The notes beneath the pieces were generated by a model. It was not told the origin of the DNA. It saw nothing but the letters and a program-made list of their open reading frames with translations, and searched no databases. Position numbers and translations under genes: made by a program. Positions 7,322 to 16,767 of a DNA stretch of 64,000 bases are shown piece after piece. Every line of letters begins with the position of its first letter. Within the stretch, counting starts at the first letter, position 1. The stretch is taken from assembly GCA_902810075.1 (NCBI GenBank), contig LR778135.1, forward strand, positions 1,302,001 through 1,366,000, written 5' to 3'. Origin of the DNA: Ruminococcaceae bacterium BL-6. GTDB lineage: Bacteria > Bacillota > Clostridia > Oscillospirales > Acutalibacteraceae.

Positions 7322-7348
7322 GCAAGCGGAAAAGCGGTCCGGCAGATC

Positions 7349-7391
7349 GAGCTGCTCTCAGGGGGATTCCCCCTGCGGGCGGCTTTTTTTT
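7349..7391 (+). terminator. Terminator after the NlpC/P60 gene
   Basis: A long interrupted stem (GAGCTGCTCTCAGGGGG against CCCCCTGCGGGCGGCT) is followed by nine T. Confidence 0.85.
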
Positions 7392-7519
7392 TGCCCATTC
7401 GAATTTTGAATTTTTTCGCTGGAAATGGAAGGATATCAGAGGAAATCAAAGAAAATTCGATGAAATTTAACTCTATTTTAAATAAAATATAATTTTTTGC
7501 GAATATATTCAATAAAACC

Positions 7520-7548
7520 TTGACAAATCATCATTTTATCTCTATTAT
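7520..7548 (+). promoter_or_regulatory. Promoter of the pot operon
   Basis: TTGACA (7520-7525), 17 bases and TATTAT (7543-7548) sit in an AT-rich stretch. A leader of about 170 bases follows before potA, containing complementary GGCAGCAT and ATGCTGCC segments. No known riboswitch was recognised. Confidence 0.75.
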
Positions 7549-7719
7549 TTTACATGTTGCGTTTGCATCTAATTTTCTTTCGGCAGCATTTCATTGCCGC
7601 AATCGGTTCGATTGTGAAAAATCCTTTGCGGAGGGCAATGGCCGTGATGCTGCCGGGCTTGCGTTGCCGCTGTGATTCGGCTTGGCGCAACTAATTTTTG
7701 CCGCAAAGGGGATGCACAA

Positions 7720-8856
7720 ATGGAAAACAATTCTCTCATTCTGTTGAAAAACATCGGCGTGTCGTTTGACGGGGAAATGGTGCTCAGCGATTTCAACCTG
7801 AACATCCGCGACGGGGAATTCGTCACACTGCTGGGGCCCTCGGGCTGTGGAAAGACCACTACCCTGAGGATCATCGGCGGCTTCGTCAAACCGGACACGG
7901 GCGATGTTTTTTTCAACGGGAAAAAAATCAACGACCTTCCGCCGCATAAAAGGGAGGTCAACACGATCTTTCAGAAATACGCCCTGTTCCCGCATCTGAA
8001 CGTTTACGAAAACGTCGCCTTCGGCATGCGGGTGCACAAAAAGCCGGAAAGCGAGATCCGGTCCGCCGTGAAAAGCATGCTGGACCTGGTCAATCTTCAC
8101 GGCTTTTCCAGAAGGAACGTCAATTCGCTGTCGGGCGGCCAGCAGCAGCGCGTCGCCATTGCGCGCGCGCTCGCGAATCAGCCGAAAATCCTGCTGCTGG
8201 ACGAACCCCTGGGCGCGCTCGACCTGAAGCTGCGGAAAGACATGCAGGCCGAGCTGAAGAAGATTCAGCAGCAGACCGGCATCACCTTCGTGTTCGTGAC
8301 GCACGATCAGGAGGAAGCGCTTTCCATGTCCGACACGGTGGTCGTCATGGACAAGGGGCGAATCCAGCAGATCGGCACGCCGCAGGATATCTACAACGAG
8401 CCGAAAAACGCTTTCGTCGCGGATTTCATCGGCGAAAGCAACATCATAGACGGCATCATGCACCGGGATTACCTGGTGGAGTTTGCCGGGCGCAAATTCG
8501 AATGTCTGGACCGCGGGTTCTCCGCGATGGAGCCGGTCGACGCCGTGATCCGCCCCGAGGATATCGAGGTGGTGCCGCCGGACGACGGCGATATTTCCGG
8601 TACGGTCACATCCGTGAACTTCAAGGGGGTGTACTACGAAATCATTGTCGACGTCCGCGGGTTCAAGTGGATGATCCAGTCCACCGAGAAGCAGGAGCCC
8701 GGCGGCCGCATCGGCATGGTCCTGCAGCCGGACGACATCCATATCATGAAAAAATCCGAGTATTCCGGCACGTTCGGCGATTACAGCTCGTTCAGCGACG
8801 AGATGGACGACGATTTCCATCCGCCGGAGGGCGGGGAAGGGGAGGCTGAGAAATGA
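7720..8856 (+). CDS. potA: Spermidine/putrescine ABC transporter, ATP-binding protein
   Basis: Cytoplasmic ATPase subunit that drives polyamine import through PotB and PotC. It has Walker [10 protein letters not shown], the Q-loop [10 protein letters not shown], the signature [15 protein letters not shown], Walker [13 protein letters not shown] and the H-loop [12 protein letters not shown]-terminal TOBE-type regulatory region of about 130 residues ends in an acidic tail. The start ATG 7720 (378 residues) follows AAGGGG and gives the family-typical N terminus; an upstream in-frame ATG at 7672 is less likely. Its stop overlaps the potB start by four bases (ATGA), so translation is coupled. Confidence 0.93.
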   Translation: MENNSLILLKNIGVSFDGEMVLSDFNLNIRDGEFVTLLGPSGCGKTTTLRIIGGFVKPDTGDVFFNGKKINDLPPHKREVNTIFQKYALFPHLNVYENVAFGMRVHKKPESEIRSAVKSMLDLVNLHGFSRRNVNSLSGGQQQRVAIARALANQPKILLLDEPLGALDLKLRKDMQAELKKIQQQTGITFVFVTHDQEEALSMSDTVVVMDKGRIQQIGTPQDIYNEPKNAFVADFIGESNIIDGIMHRDYLVEFAGRKFECLDRGFSAMEPVDAVIRPEDIEVVPPDDGDISGTVTSVNFKGVYYEIIVDVRGFKWMIQSTEKQEPGGRIGMVLQPDDIHIMKKSEYSGTFGDYSSFSDEMDDDFHPPEGGEGEAEK

Positions 8857-9671
8857 AATCAAAAACGGCGGCGGCCCCTTACCTCGTCTGGATGGTGGTT
8901 TTTATCCTCGTCCCCATGGTTCTGGTGGTGTTCTTTGCCTTCACCGACCAGTCCGGGGCGTTCACCCTGAAAAACATCGCGGGGGTCGGGCAGTATTCCA
9001 ATGTGTTCCTGCGCTCCATCTGGCTGGGCGCGGCCGCGACGGCGATCTCCCTTCTGCTCGGTTATCCGCTGGCCTATATCATCGCGCACAGCGGCGTGCG
9101 CCGCCAGAACGCGATGATCCTGCTGGTCATGCTGCCGATGTGGATGAACTTTCTGCTTCGGACTTACGCGTGGATGACGCTGCTCGAAGACAACGGCATC
9201 ATCAACACGCTGCTTGCGGGCTCCGGCCTGCCGAAGCTGCATATGATCAATACGCAGGGCGCGGTCGTGCTCGGGATGCTCTACAATTACATGCCCTACA
9301 TGATCCTCCCTATCTACTCGGTGCTCACGAAAATCGACGTCAGCGTCGTCGAGGCGGCCCAGGATCTGGGCGCGGACCGGCGCGCGGTGTTCTCCAAGGT
9401 GATTCTGCCCATGAGCACGCCCGGCGTGATTTCCGGGGTCACCATGGTGTTCGTTCCGGCGGTCAGCACCTTTATCATTTCCAAAATGCTGGGCGGCGGC
9501 GGAAACCTTCTGATCGGCGACCTGATCGACATGCAGTTTCTCGGAAGCGCGTACAATCCGAATCTCGGCTCCGCCATTTCGCTGGTGCTGATGGTCCTGA
9601 TCCTGATCTGCATGGGGATCATGAATCAGTTCGACGAAGGGGAAGAGAGCCAGGGAGGGATGCTCCTATGA
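8853..9671 (+). CDS. potB: Spermidine/putrescine ABC transporter, permease PotB
   Basis: Inner of two membrane subunits of the polyamine importer. The 272 residues contain six predicted membrane helices, beginning with an N-terminal one around residues 10-28. The permease-ATPase coupling loop [20 protein letters not shown] is of the BPD_transp_1 type. It starts inside the potA stop codon and ends overlapping the potC start, again with ATGA. Substrate assignment rests on the PotABCD arrangement and on the PotD-like binding protein downstream. Confidence 0.92.
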   Translation: MKSKTAAAPYLVWMVVFILVPMVLVVFFAFTDQSGAFTLKNIAGVGQYSNVFLRSIWLGAAATAISLLLGYPLAYIIAHSGVRRQNAMILLVMLPMWMNFLLRTYAWMTLLEDNGIINTLLAGSGLPKLHMINTQGAVVLGMLYNYMPYMILPIYSVLTKIDVSVVEAAQDLGADRRAVFSKVILPMSTPGVISGVTMVFVPAVSTFIISKMLGGGGNLLIGDLIDMQFLGSAYNPNLGSAISLVLMVLILICMGIMNQFDEGEESQGGMLL

Positions 9672-10480
9672 CGAAAACGATTTCCAAAATCTATGCGTGC
9701 CTGATCTATCTTTTTCTGTACGCCCCGATTTTTGTCCTGATCATTTTTTCCTTCAACGATTCCTCCACGATGAGCCGTTCCGTCTGGTCGGGATTTTCCA
9801 TGCGGTGGTACCGCCAGCTGTTTCAGGACCGCCTGATCATGGAAGCCCTGGAAAACACCCTTGTCATCGCCGTGGTTTCCTCCGTGATCGCCACCGCGCT
9901 GGGGACGGCCGCCGCCATCGGGATCAACGGCATGAAGCAGTGGAAGCGGCGCCTCGTGATGAACATGACCAATTTTCCGATGGTGAATCCGGAGATCGTC
10001 ACGGGCGTTTCGCTGATGCTTCTGTTCGTGTTTTTCGCCCGCGCGATGGGCGGCATTTCGCTGGGGATGGGGTCGCTGATCCTGGCCCACATCACGTTCA
10101 GCCTGCCGTATGTGATCCTTTCCATCCTCCCGAAGCTGCGGCAGATGGACCCCCACCTGTACGAGGCGGCGCAGGACCTGGGCTGCCCGCCGGTCTCGTC
10201 GTTCTTCCGGGTGGTCCTGCCGGAGATCATCCCCGGCGTCGTGACCGGGATGATCATGGCCTTCACCCTTTCCATCGACGATTTTGTCATCAGCTATTTC
10301 ACCAGCGGCACGACCCAGACGCTGCCGATCTATATCTATTCGATGACCAGAAAGCGCATCAGCCCGGAGATCAACGCGCTTTCCACGCTGCTGTTCGGCG
10401 TCATTCTGGTGCTTCTGGCCGTAGTGAACATCCGTCAGTCCCGCGACCAGAAAAGGGAACTGGAAAGGGAGGGGGCATAA
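9668..10480 (+). CDS. potC: Spermidine/putrescine ABC transporter, permease PotC
   Basis: Second membrane subunit of the polyamine importer, 270 residues with six predicted helices. Its ATPase-docking loop, EAAQDLGCPPVSSFFRVVLP, resembles that of PotB. The family-typical FSFNDSS follows the first helix, and FTLSIDDFVISYF lies near the C-terminal third. The ATG at 9668 overlaps the potB stop, with GGGAGGG just upstream. An open stretch before this ATG in the same frame is antecedent noise inside potB. Confidence 0.92.
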   Translation: MTKTISKIYACLIYLFLYAPIFVLIIFSFNDSSTMSRSVWSGFSMRWYRQLFQDRLIMEALENTLVIAVVSSVIATALGTAAAIGINGMKQWKRRLVMNMTNFPMVNPEIVTGVSLMLLFVFFARAMGGISLGMGSLILAHITFSLPYVILSILPKLRQMDPHLYEAAQDLGCPPVSSFFRVVLPEIIPGVVTGMIMAFTLSIDDFVISYFTSGTTQTLPIYIYSMTRKRISPEINALSTLLFGVILVLLAVVNIRQSRDQKRELEREGA

Positions 10481-10483
10481 AAA

Positions 10484-11674
10484 TTGAAGAAACGGTTTGC
10501 GGCGTTTTTCGCCGCGCTGGTTTTCCTGGCTTCCGCGCTTCCTTCCGCCTCGGCGGCAAGCGGGGCGCCCGCCGCGAAATCGGGGGAAACGATCAATGTC
10601 TACAACTGGGGCGAATATATCTCAAACGGGGTGGACGGCAGCCTGGATGTCAATAAGGAATTCACAAAGCGCACCGGCATCCAGGTCAATTACACCACCT
10701 TTGAAAGCAACGAGAACCTTTATGCCAAGCTGGTCAGCGGCGGCGCGAATTACGACGTCATCATCCCGTCGGATTACATGATCTCGAAGCTGACCGCGGA
10801 AGGCATGCTGGAAAAGCTGGATTTCAGGAACATTCCGAATTTCCGGTATATCGACAAGCAGTTTCAAAATCCCGTCTATGACCCCAAAAACGAATATTCG
10901 GTCCCCTACACCTGGGGCGTGGTCGGAATTTTTTACAACAAGAAATACGTCAAAGAGAAAGTGGACAGCTGGAAGATCCTGTGGGATGAGAAATACGCGG
11001 GAAAGATCCTGATGTTCGACAATCCGCGCGACGCGTTCGGCATCGCGCAGAAGATCCTGGGGTATTCGTACAACAGCACCGATCCCGCCCAGTGGGAGGA
11101 GGCGGCCATGCTGCTCAAGCGCCAGAAGCCGCTGGTGCAGGCGTATGTCATGGACCAGATCTTCGACAAAATGTCCAGCGGGGACGCGTGGCTCGCGCCG
11201 TATTACGCGGGGGATGCCGCGACGCTCGTGGAGGATAATCCCGACATCGGCTTTGCCATTCCGGACAAGGAAGGGACCAACTTCTTCGTGGATGCCGTCT
11301 GCATCCCAAAAGGAAGCCGTCATAAGGCGGCGGCGGAAGCCTACATCAATTTTTTGTGCGACCCCGAGATCGCCGCGGCCAACGTCGATTATATCGGCTA
11401 TTCCACGCCGGAAAGCGCCGCAAAAAAACTTTTGCCGAAGGAAGTAGTCGACAACCCGATCTTCTACCCCGACCAGAAGATTCTGGACCAGTCCGAAATT
11501 TTCACTAACCTGCCCGACGACACGAACCGCCTGCTCGACACCCTCTGGGCCGAGGTGAAGATGGGCGGGCCGGGCCAGACCGCGACGCTCGTCGCGGTTC
11601 TGGCGGTGTTTCTTCTCGTGTATCTCGGAATTCTGCTTTATAAACGGCGGAAGCGGAAGCGGGAGCTTCCATAA
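10484..11674 (+). CDS. potD: Spermidine/putrescine-binding protein, with C-terminal membrane anchor
   Basis: Extracytoplasmic polyamine-binding protein of the PotABCD importer. A TTG start follows GGGAGGGGG; a signal peptide (MKKRFAAFFAALVFL to SASA) leads into the PotD fold with INVYNWGEYIS and VNYTTFESNENLYAKL. Unlike most Gram-positive binding proteins it has no lipobox Cys. Instead the last 35 residues form a hydrophobic helix (TATLVAVLAVFLLVYLGILL) followed by a strongly basic tail KRRKRKRELP. This predicts a protein tethered by a C-terminal transmembrane segment. The gene is last in the operon, three bases after potC, and is followed by a terminator. Confidence 0.9.
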   Translation: MKKRFAAFFAALVFLASALPSASAASGAPAAKSGETINVYNWGEYISNGVDGSLDVNKEFTKRTGIQVNYTTFESNENLYAKLVSGGANYDVIIPSDYMISKLTAEGMLEKLDFRNIPNFRYIDKQFQNPVYDPKNEYSVPYTWGVVGIFYNKKYVKEKVDSWKILWDEKYAGKILMFDNPRDAFGIAQKILGYSYNSTDPAQWEEAAMLLKRQKPLVQAYVMDQIFDKMSSGDAWLAPYYAGDAATLVEDNPDIGFAIPDKEGTNFFVDAVCIPKGSRHKAAAEAYINFLCDPEIAAANVDYIGYSTPESAAKKLLPKEVVDNPIFYPDQKILDQSEIFTNLPDDTNRLLDTLWAEVKMGGPGQTATLVAVLAVFLLVYLGILLYKRRKRKRELP

Positions 11675-11754
11675 AAGAATAAGGCCGCGCCAAAAGAAGC
11701 GTTCACTTAGGGATTGAAGAAAAACTTAACTGAACAGCTTCAAGCGGCGATAAA

Positions 11755-11801
11755 AATGACCAGTCATATTCAAGAGTAAATACTTGAATTGGCTGGCCAT
11801 T
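11755..11801. terminator. Bidirectional terminator between potD and the nuclease gene
   Basis: An imperfect long stem (AATGACCAGTCATATTCAAG with CTTGAATTGGCTGGCCATT) is flanked by an A-rich run on the left and TTTTTTA on the right. It can end the rightward pot transcript and the leftward nuclease transcript. Confidence 0.7.
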
Positions 11802-11803
11802 TT

Positions 11804-12834
11804 TTATATTTTTACATTGGATGCAGATACCTTATTGTCAATCGCATCAATCAAAACAATATCTTTACAACCTTGCAAACCTAGTTCGTTTAAAATAGTT
11901 GATATCTTTTTATACTCATTATCGTTAAAATATAGTATAACCTTTATTGCACGATCAGTATTACTAGCTTTTTTATAAATATCAACCTGTTTTGCAAGAT
12001 TATTCTTTAGCTTACTGTTAGAAGCTAATTTGAATTCAACAAGAGTGGTATCCTTAGAACCTTTAGATATTTTGAAGTCAACTGGACCACGACCATTGTT
12101 TACTTCCCGATTTACATCCATTTCACTAGCAAACCAAACAAGACGATACATAATTTGTAAATCACTTTCACGCTTAATAGGTTTACCATTTAAGTAAAAT
12201 AAGCGATATCCGTCCATATCTTCAATTACAGATTTTAAAAATAACACTCTATTGTAGGCTTCATCGTAAGAATTTGTTTTAGTTTTATAAAAATCTGTTT
12301 TCTCTAAAAGTATACGAGTGAGCTCTTGCAACTGAGTATTAAATAATTGCTTTACTTCTTGGACAACTTGCTTGCTAATTGAAGTCGCCTCTTCTTCTTT
12401 TTCCTCTTTATATTTTATATAGTAATCAATAATTTCAGGATGTTCCCGTATCAATATTGAAGCAGCTTTATCTTTTTCGGTTTTTGACATCTCTTTCTTT
12501 TTCTTAGGTAGGACATTAATGAAATAATTATTTAGCTCAAATCTAATTGTAGCATCCTCAATAGAAGGAGCAATGTTTTGTAAATTATTGATCATATCAG
12601 TACGATTTATAAATGTATCATCACGCGTTAAAAGATCTCTAGGAGTTAATAGAATGTAATCTCCATCAAAATACGGCAAGTAATATTCTTTTGACATCCA
12701 AGTCATTGTAGCATAATTAAATTCAACTTTTGGCACATTAAACTTTTTACATTGACATGGATTCAAATACTCACTAGCGAATGTTGTTGTGTATTCTAAT
12801 AAATATTTCTTGGCAAAGTTTGTTGTAAAGTCAC
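11804..12834 (-). pseudogene. Putative PD-(D/E)XK-type nuclease, 5' end lost to IS insertion
   Basis: About 343 residues of a Lys/Glu/Asn-rich protein remain. Near the C terminus GPVDFKISKGSKDTTLVEFK shows the D...ExK spacing of PD-(D/E)XK nucleases, followed by a basic helix. A coiled-coil-like Lys/Glu stretch (about 100-150) precedes it. Such nuclease domains are common in restriction or phage-defence proteins, but I do not recognise the family. The base composition is much more AT-rich than that of its neighbours, which suggests horizontal transfer. Its 5' end is replaced by an IS end at 12837: the open frame runs on to a TTG at 12886, but those first 17 or so residues are IS sequence and have no ribosome binding site. 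Probably dead. Confidence 0.65.
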
Positions 12835-12836
12835 TA

Positions 12837-12963
12837 GAGCTTGTCTGTAAAATTGAAGGGATTGTATTATTTGACCAAAATGGCAATGGAGGCGAGGTAA
12901 ACGAAAGCGAGATAGGAACTGTCCTTCTTGTCGTATCTGGTTGCTACTCTGCGAAACCATTTC
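12837..12963 (-). mobile_element. 127-bp right-end remnant of the IS5/IS427-type element
   Basis: This segment is the reverse complement of the last 127 bases of the intact element at 51130-51978, with no difference that I can find base by base. It begins with the terminal GAGCTTGTCTGTAAAAT next to a TA (12835-12836), the same target dinucleotide as the intact copy. The identity stops abruptly after ACCATTTC, where unrelated sequence begins, so the rest of the element and the start of the nuclease gene were deleted together. Confidence 0.9.
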
Positions 12964-13029
12964 CTTTTTCGTCGGCCTTTTACATGGCTTCTAGCGCGGC
13001 CTTATTCTTTTATGCTTCTGCCAGAGGGT

Positions 13030-14427
13030 TTAGACGGAGGTCTGTAAGCTCATGACGGAGGCGGAAGCCGTTTTGCGGGAATGAACCGGAAGGGAAAGCA
13101 CGCGGCCCGCCTGCTCCGTCCAGCTCCTCGGCAGGATCCGCGGCCTGCCGATGCAGTCGTAGGCGATGCCGGCCTTTTGCGCGGCGTCCCGGCTGTAGCA
13201 GTTGCGCCCGTCGATCACGACCGGCTTTTTCATGAGTTTTTCGTATCCGGCGGGGTCGAACTCCCGGATCTGCTTCCATTCGGTCAGAATCAGACAGAGA
13301 TGCGCACCGCCGACGGCCTCTTCGATGGTGCTGCAGCAGGTGAGCTGGCCGGGGTAAACGGCGTTGATCCGCTCGTACCCGGAAGGGTCCCACACGCGGA
13401 TTTTTGCCCCTTCCTGAAGCAGGACGGCGATGTTCGGGATAGACGGCGCGTCCCGCAGATCGTCCGTGCCCGGCTTGAACGTGAGCCCCAGAACCGCGAC
13501 CGTCAAGCCTTCCAGGTTCGGATAATACCGGTGCGCCTTCTGGATCAGCCGGATTTTCTGGTTCTCGTTCACCTCGATCGCGGCCTTGACGGTCTTGATC
13601 TCGTAATCGTGGTGCTTTGCCAGCCAGTGGAGCGCCTTGGTGTCCTTCGGGAAGCAGGAGCCGCCGTAGCCGATACCCGCGCGCAGGAATTTATCCCCGA
13701 TGCGGCTGTCCGCCCCCATCCCGCGGGCGACGGTTTCCACATCTGCCCCGACGATCTCGCAAAGGTTCGCGATTTCGTTGATATACGAGATTTTCAGGGC
13801 GAGAAAATTGTTCGACGCATACTTGATCATTTCGGCTGTCTGCCGGTCGGTCACGATGATTTTTCCGTGATAATCGGCGTAGATGCGTTTGAGGATTTCT
13901 CCGCTGTGCGCGCTTTCCACGCCGATCACGACCCGCGGGCCGGAAAGGAAATCCCGCACGGCGGTCCCCTGCGACAAAAATTCCGGGTTGGCCGCGGCTT
14001 CGATCGAAACGCCCTTTTTCGCTTTGGAGAAAAACAGGCGGTCCAGCTTCAGGTTCGTTCCGATCGGGACGGTGGATTTGACGACGCAGACGCAGTCCCT
14101 GCAGGCGCAGGCGGCGATTTCTTCCGCGACCGTGAAAACCTGCTTTAAATTCGCAAAGCCGTCGTCGCGCGCGGGCGTCCCGACACAGATAAAGACGGCC
14201 TGCGCGTCGGCGCACGCTTCGCCGCAGCTGTCCGTGTAGCTCAGCCTTTCGGCGCAGCTGTGCATCAGTTCCTCCACGCCCTGTTCAAAGATGGGGGAGC
14301 GCCCCGCCTTCAGGGCCGAGAGCTTTTTTCGGTCCGTTTCGACGCAGGCCACCGTGTGCCCCCAATGCGCCAGACAGACGGCCGTGACCAGACCCACGTA
14401 ACCTGTTCCTACCACTGCTATTTTCAT
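13030..14427 (-). CDS. ugd: UDP-glucose 6-dehydrogenase
   Basis: Oxidises UDP-glucose twice with NAD to UDP-glucuronate in the cytoplasm. The Rossmann motif VVGTGYVGLVTAVCLA is at the N terminus, with STVPIGT and NPEFLSQGTAV in the middle. The catalytic Cys lies in GIGYGGSCFPKDTKAL, followed by the UDP-binding C domain with LGLTFKPGTDDLRDAPS. Its 465 residues are slightly longer than usual because of a C-terminal tail after WTEQAGRVL. The start follows AGGAG. It is the last of three leftward genes, after a GT4 glycosyltransferase (60-base gap) and a phospholipase-like gene. UDP-glucuronate may therefore be the donor for that glycosyltransferase. Confidence 0.93.
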   Translation of the reverse strand: MKIAVVGTGYVGLVTAVCLAHWGHTVACVETDRKKLSALKAGRSPIFEQGVEELMHSCAERLSYTDSCGEACADAQAVFICVGTPARDDGFANLKQVFTVAEEIAACACRDCVCVVKSTVPIGTNLKLDRLFFSKAKKGVSIEAAANPEFLSQGTAVRDFLSGPRVVIGVESAHSGEILKRIYADYHGKIIVTDRQTAEMIKYASNNFLALKISYINEIANLCEIVGADVETVARGMGADSRIGDKFLRAGIGYGGSCFPKDTKALHWLAKHHDYEIKTVKAAIEVNENQKIRLIQKAHRYYPNLEGLTVAVLGLTFKPGTDDLRDAPSIPNIAVLLQEGAKIRVWDPSGYERINAVYPGQLTCCSTIEEAVGGAHLCLILTEWKQIREFDPAGYEKLMKKPVVIDGRNCYSRDAAQKAGIAYDCIGRPRILPRSWTEQAGRVLSLPVHSRKTASASVMSLQTSV

Positions 14428-14487
14428 GCGATCTCCTTCTCCTGTAGAAAATAAGCGCTTCCAATCGTCATTTTGTGCAAGACGAAA

Positions 14488-15633
14488 TCAGGGATTGCGA
14501 TACATCGGCTGGGAAATCCTCGCCGCCTCGTAATGGCCCATCAGCGTGCCGAATACGCTGTCCCAGCTTTTTTCCTTTGCCGTGCGCAGCGCCTGATGAC
14601 GGATCCGGCTGCGCAGATCGGGGTCCAGCAGGTCGAGGATGGCCCGGGACAGGCTGTCGGGGTCCCGGTACCGGCATACCAGGGCGTTCTCCCGGTCGGC
14701 GGTGTAGTCCGTCACCCCGCCGGAATCCGTGCAGACGGCGGGAAGGCCGCTCGCCATCGCTTCCAGCAGCACGTTCCCGAACGTTTCGGTGCCGGATGGG
14801 AACACGAACGCGTCGGCGCTGGCGTAGACCTGCGCCAGCTCTTCCCCGCGCTTTTCTCCGGTAAAAACGACGTTCGGCAGATCCATGGCCTTCATCTCGT
14901 TTAAGTAAGGGCCATCCCCGGTGATCCAGAACTGCACTTCATCCCCGCGCACGCCGCTGACGCTGCGGATGCTCCGGATCAGAACGTCGAGCCCTTTCTC
15001 CACCGACACCCTGCCGACATACAGGAACACGGTTTTGTTCCGGGCCCCCAGCCTCGCCCGCAGCTCGGGCGAGAAATGGGAGGGGCCGAACCGTTCCAGG
15101 TCGATCCCGCGCGACCAGATGCCCAGATTCTGAAACCCGCGCTCCCTCATGGATTCCAGCGTGTCGCGGGAAGGGCACAGATTCGCCAGGGCAAAGCTGT
15201 GGAACCATTTCATATAGGACCACAGGGCCTGGCTGAAATACGTCAGGTGGTAAAAGTGAAGGTACTGATCGAAATTGGTATGGTACGACATCACGACCGG
15301 GATTCCCAGCGCCGTCGCCGCCCGCAGCCCGGCCAGCCCCATGCTCGCCTCGGTCACGATATGTACTACATCCGGGGCGAACTCCGTCAGAAGCTCGGTC
15401 GCCTTTTTCAAAGGCACAAACGCGATCCGGAATTCCGGGTAAATCATCGGGCAGAATCCTTTGAACCGCGTCACCGGCAGGCCCTCGCAGTCGGCGGATT
15501 CAAACCCGTAGTCGGGGGCGAAGAAGACATGCCCGATCTTCTTTTTCCGCAGGTACCGGCTCAGATAGGATAAGGTGTTGGAGACCCCGTTGATCTGCGG
15601 GTAAAAAGTGTCCGTAAAAAATGCAATCCGCAA
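14488..15633 (-). CDS. GT4-family glycosyltransferase
   Basis: A 381-residue GT-B glycosyltransferase, cytoplasmic or peripheral to the membrane. The N domain opens FFTDTFYPQINGVSNTL, the form seen in lipid-modifying mannosyl- and glucosyltransferases such as MgtA- and PimB-like enzymes. The C domain has FLYVGRVSVEKGLDVLI and the donor-binding FPSGTETFGNVLLEAMASGL with the EX7E pattern. A TTG start follows AGGAGCGG. The gene lies 19 bases after the phospholipase-like gene and before ugd. A glycolipid product, perhaps glucuronosyl-diacylglycerol, is a reasonable guess from this context but not shown by sequence. Confidence 0.85.
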   Translation of the reverse strand: MRIAFFTDTFYPQINGVSNTLSYLSRYLRKKKIGHVFFAPDYGFESADCEGLPVTRFKGFCPMIYPEFRIAFVPLKKATELLTEFAPDVVHIVTEASMGLAGLRAATALGIPVVMSYHTNFDQYLHFYHLTYFSQALWSYMKWFHSFALANLCPSRDTLESMRERGFQNLGIWSRGIDLERFGPSHFSPELRARLGARNKTVFLYVGRVSVEKGLDVLIRSIRSVSGVRGDEVQFWITGDGPYLNEMKAMDLPNVVFTGEKRGEELAQVYASADAFVFPSGTETFGNVLLEAMASGLPAVCTDSGGVTDYTADRENALVCRYRDPDSLSRAILDLLDPDLRSRIRHQALRTAKEKSWDSVFGTLMGHYEAARISQPMYRNP

Positions 15634-15652
15634 CTTTTCCGCTCCTTTCTCG

Positions 15653-16246
15653 TTATACCGCTTCCAGATTGCGGCGGGAAGCCTGCTTTTTCCCCGCCGC
15701 CGAGCCGCAGGTCAGGACGATTAAATCCATACAGGCCATCATGGTGTACAGAATGTCGTTTCCGAACGAAGGATGCGACAGAAGATAGCTGGAATGAAGC
15801 GCCTCGAACTGCCGGTAGATCTCATCCGCCCCCGCGGATGGCACGGACTGGGCGATGAAACGGATGGAGCCGAATTGATCCAGGTTTTCGACAAAATAGC
15901 GGTGGAGCCTGCTTTCATACGCAATATGTTCCGAAAGGCTCCCCGTAAAATCTTCGCTGTGCGCACAGCAGAAAAAATCCGCATAGAAATGGCAAAGGAC
16001 TCCCAGAAGGTGAGAATCCTTTTTGTCATGGTATTCGGAGGGATGTCTCGATACGAGAAGCCGGATGACACTCTGCACATATCCGGCGTTGTTTTTCAGA
16101 TAATGCGGGCGGATCAGAAACGACGGGCAGTAATCCGGCAGAACGTTGCCGAGAAGATAGCTTTTCCGTTCCAGACGGATTCGGTAATGCTGTTCTGCGT
16201 ATTCCCATAAAAACTTCCCCATCAAAATGTGCGATGAAGTATTCAT
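15653..16246 (-). CDS. Zinc-dependent phospholipase C-like protein
   Basis: A 197-residue protein of the zinc-dependent phospholipase C / S1-P1-like family. It shows the expected spread of metal-ligand candidates: SSHILMG at the start, LPDYCP, HLLGVLCHFYADFFCCAHSE near residue 90, and HIAYESRLH. No signal peptide is visible, so it may act in the cytoplasm or be misnamed as a secreted lipase. Many such short clostridial members have no known substrate. It is the first gene of the leftward group with GT4 and ugd. Confidence 0.75.
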   Translation of the reverse strand: MNTSSHILMGKFLWEYAEQHYRIRLERKSYLLGNVLPDYCPSFLIRPHYLKNNAGYVQSVIRLLVSRHPSEYHDKKDSHLLGVLCHFYADFFCCAHSEDFTGSLSEHIAYESRLHRYFVENLDQFGSIRFIAQSVPSAGADEIYRQFEALHSSYLLSHPSFGNDILYTMMACMDLIVLTCGSAAGKKQASRRNLEAV

Positions 16247-16767
16247 ACGCTCACCTCTTTACTCAAAGTATATTATGTGAAATGATAGATAGCATTAGAG
16301 GAAGGTAAAATCTTTGTGAAATCAAAAAACGCCCGGTTCCGAAATGAATCTGAATTCCGGTTTGTCCATTTTTGGGGAGGAAAAACGAAAAAACCCGGAT
16401 TGCTACAGAGCTCCCCCGCCGCATGATTGGCCGGCGGGGGAGCTTTTCCATCACGAAAATACTTTGAACCGGTAGGGAACCGAGGCGATTCGTGCTGGGA
16501 ATTTCGTACGTTTCGGTGCTCTCGACTGCTGATTCGCCGTGTGTTTGTCGAGCCTTGTTTTAGAACGCATTTTTCGCAAGATTGATAAAAAATCAAATCA
16601 ATTGCAGCCTAAAATAGCGAAAAAGATAAAAAGAATTGTACCCATCAACGAAAAATATGTATCTTTATTCCACTGATGTTAGATGTTATACTTAATTCGG
16701 AAATCAAAACAAATATTTTTATATGAATCATACAAATTAAAAAATTTTACATAAAGAGGATAGGGAT
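16247..16767. other. Intergenic region between divergent operons
   Basis: About 520 AT-rich bases separate the leftward phospholipase group from the rightward sugar operon. A GC-rich hairpin (GCTCCCCCGCCG / CGGCGGGGGAGC, 16410-16443) followed by TTTTCC looks like a rightward terminator, yet no rightward gene precedes it. It could end a small untranslated RNA. An extended -10, TGTTATACT, lies at 16684-16692 upstream of the sugar operon. No open frame with a ribosome binding site was found. Confidence 0.5.
16684..16692 (+). promoter_or_regulatory. Candidate extended -10 of the sugar transporter operon
   Basis: TG-T-TATACT lies 76 bases before the ATPase gene. No good -35 is seen at the right distance, which would fit a promoter needing an activator such as the YesN-type regulator encoded downstream. 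Confidence 0.4.
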
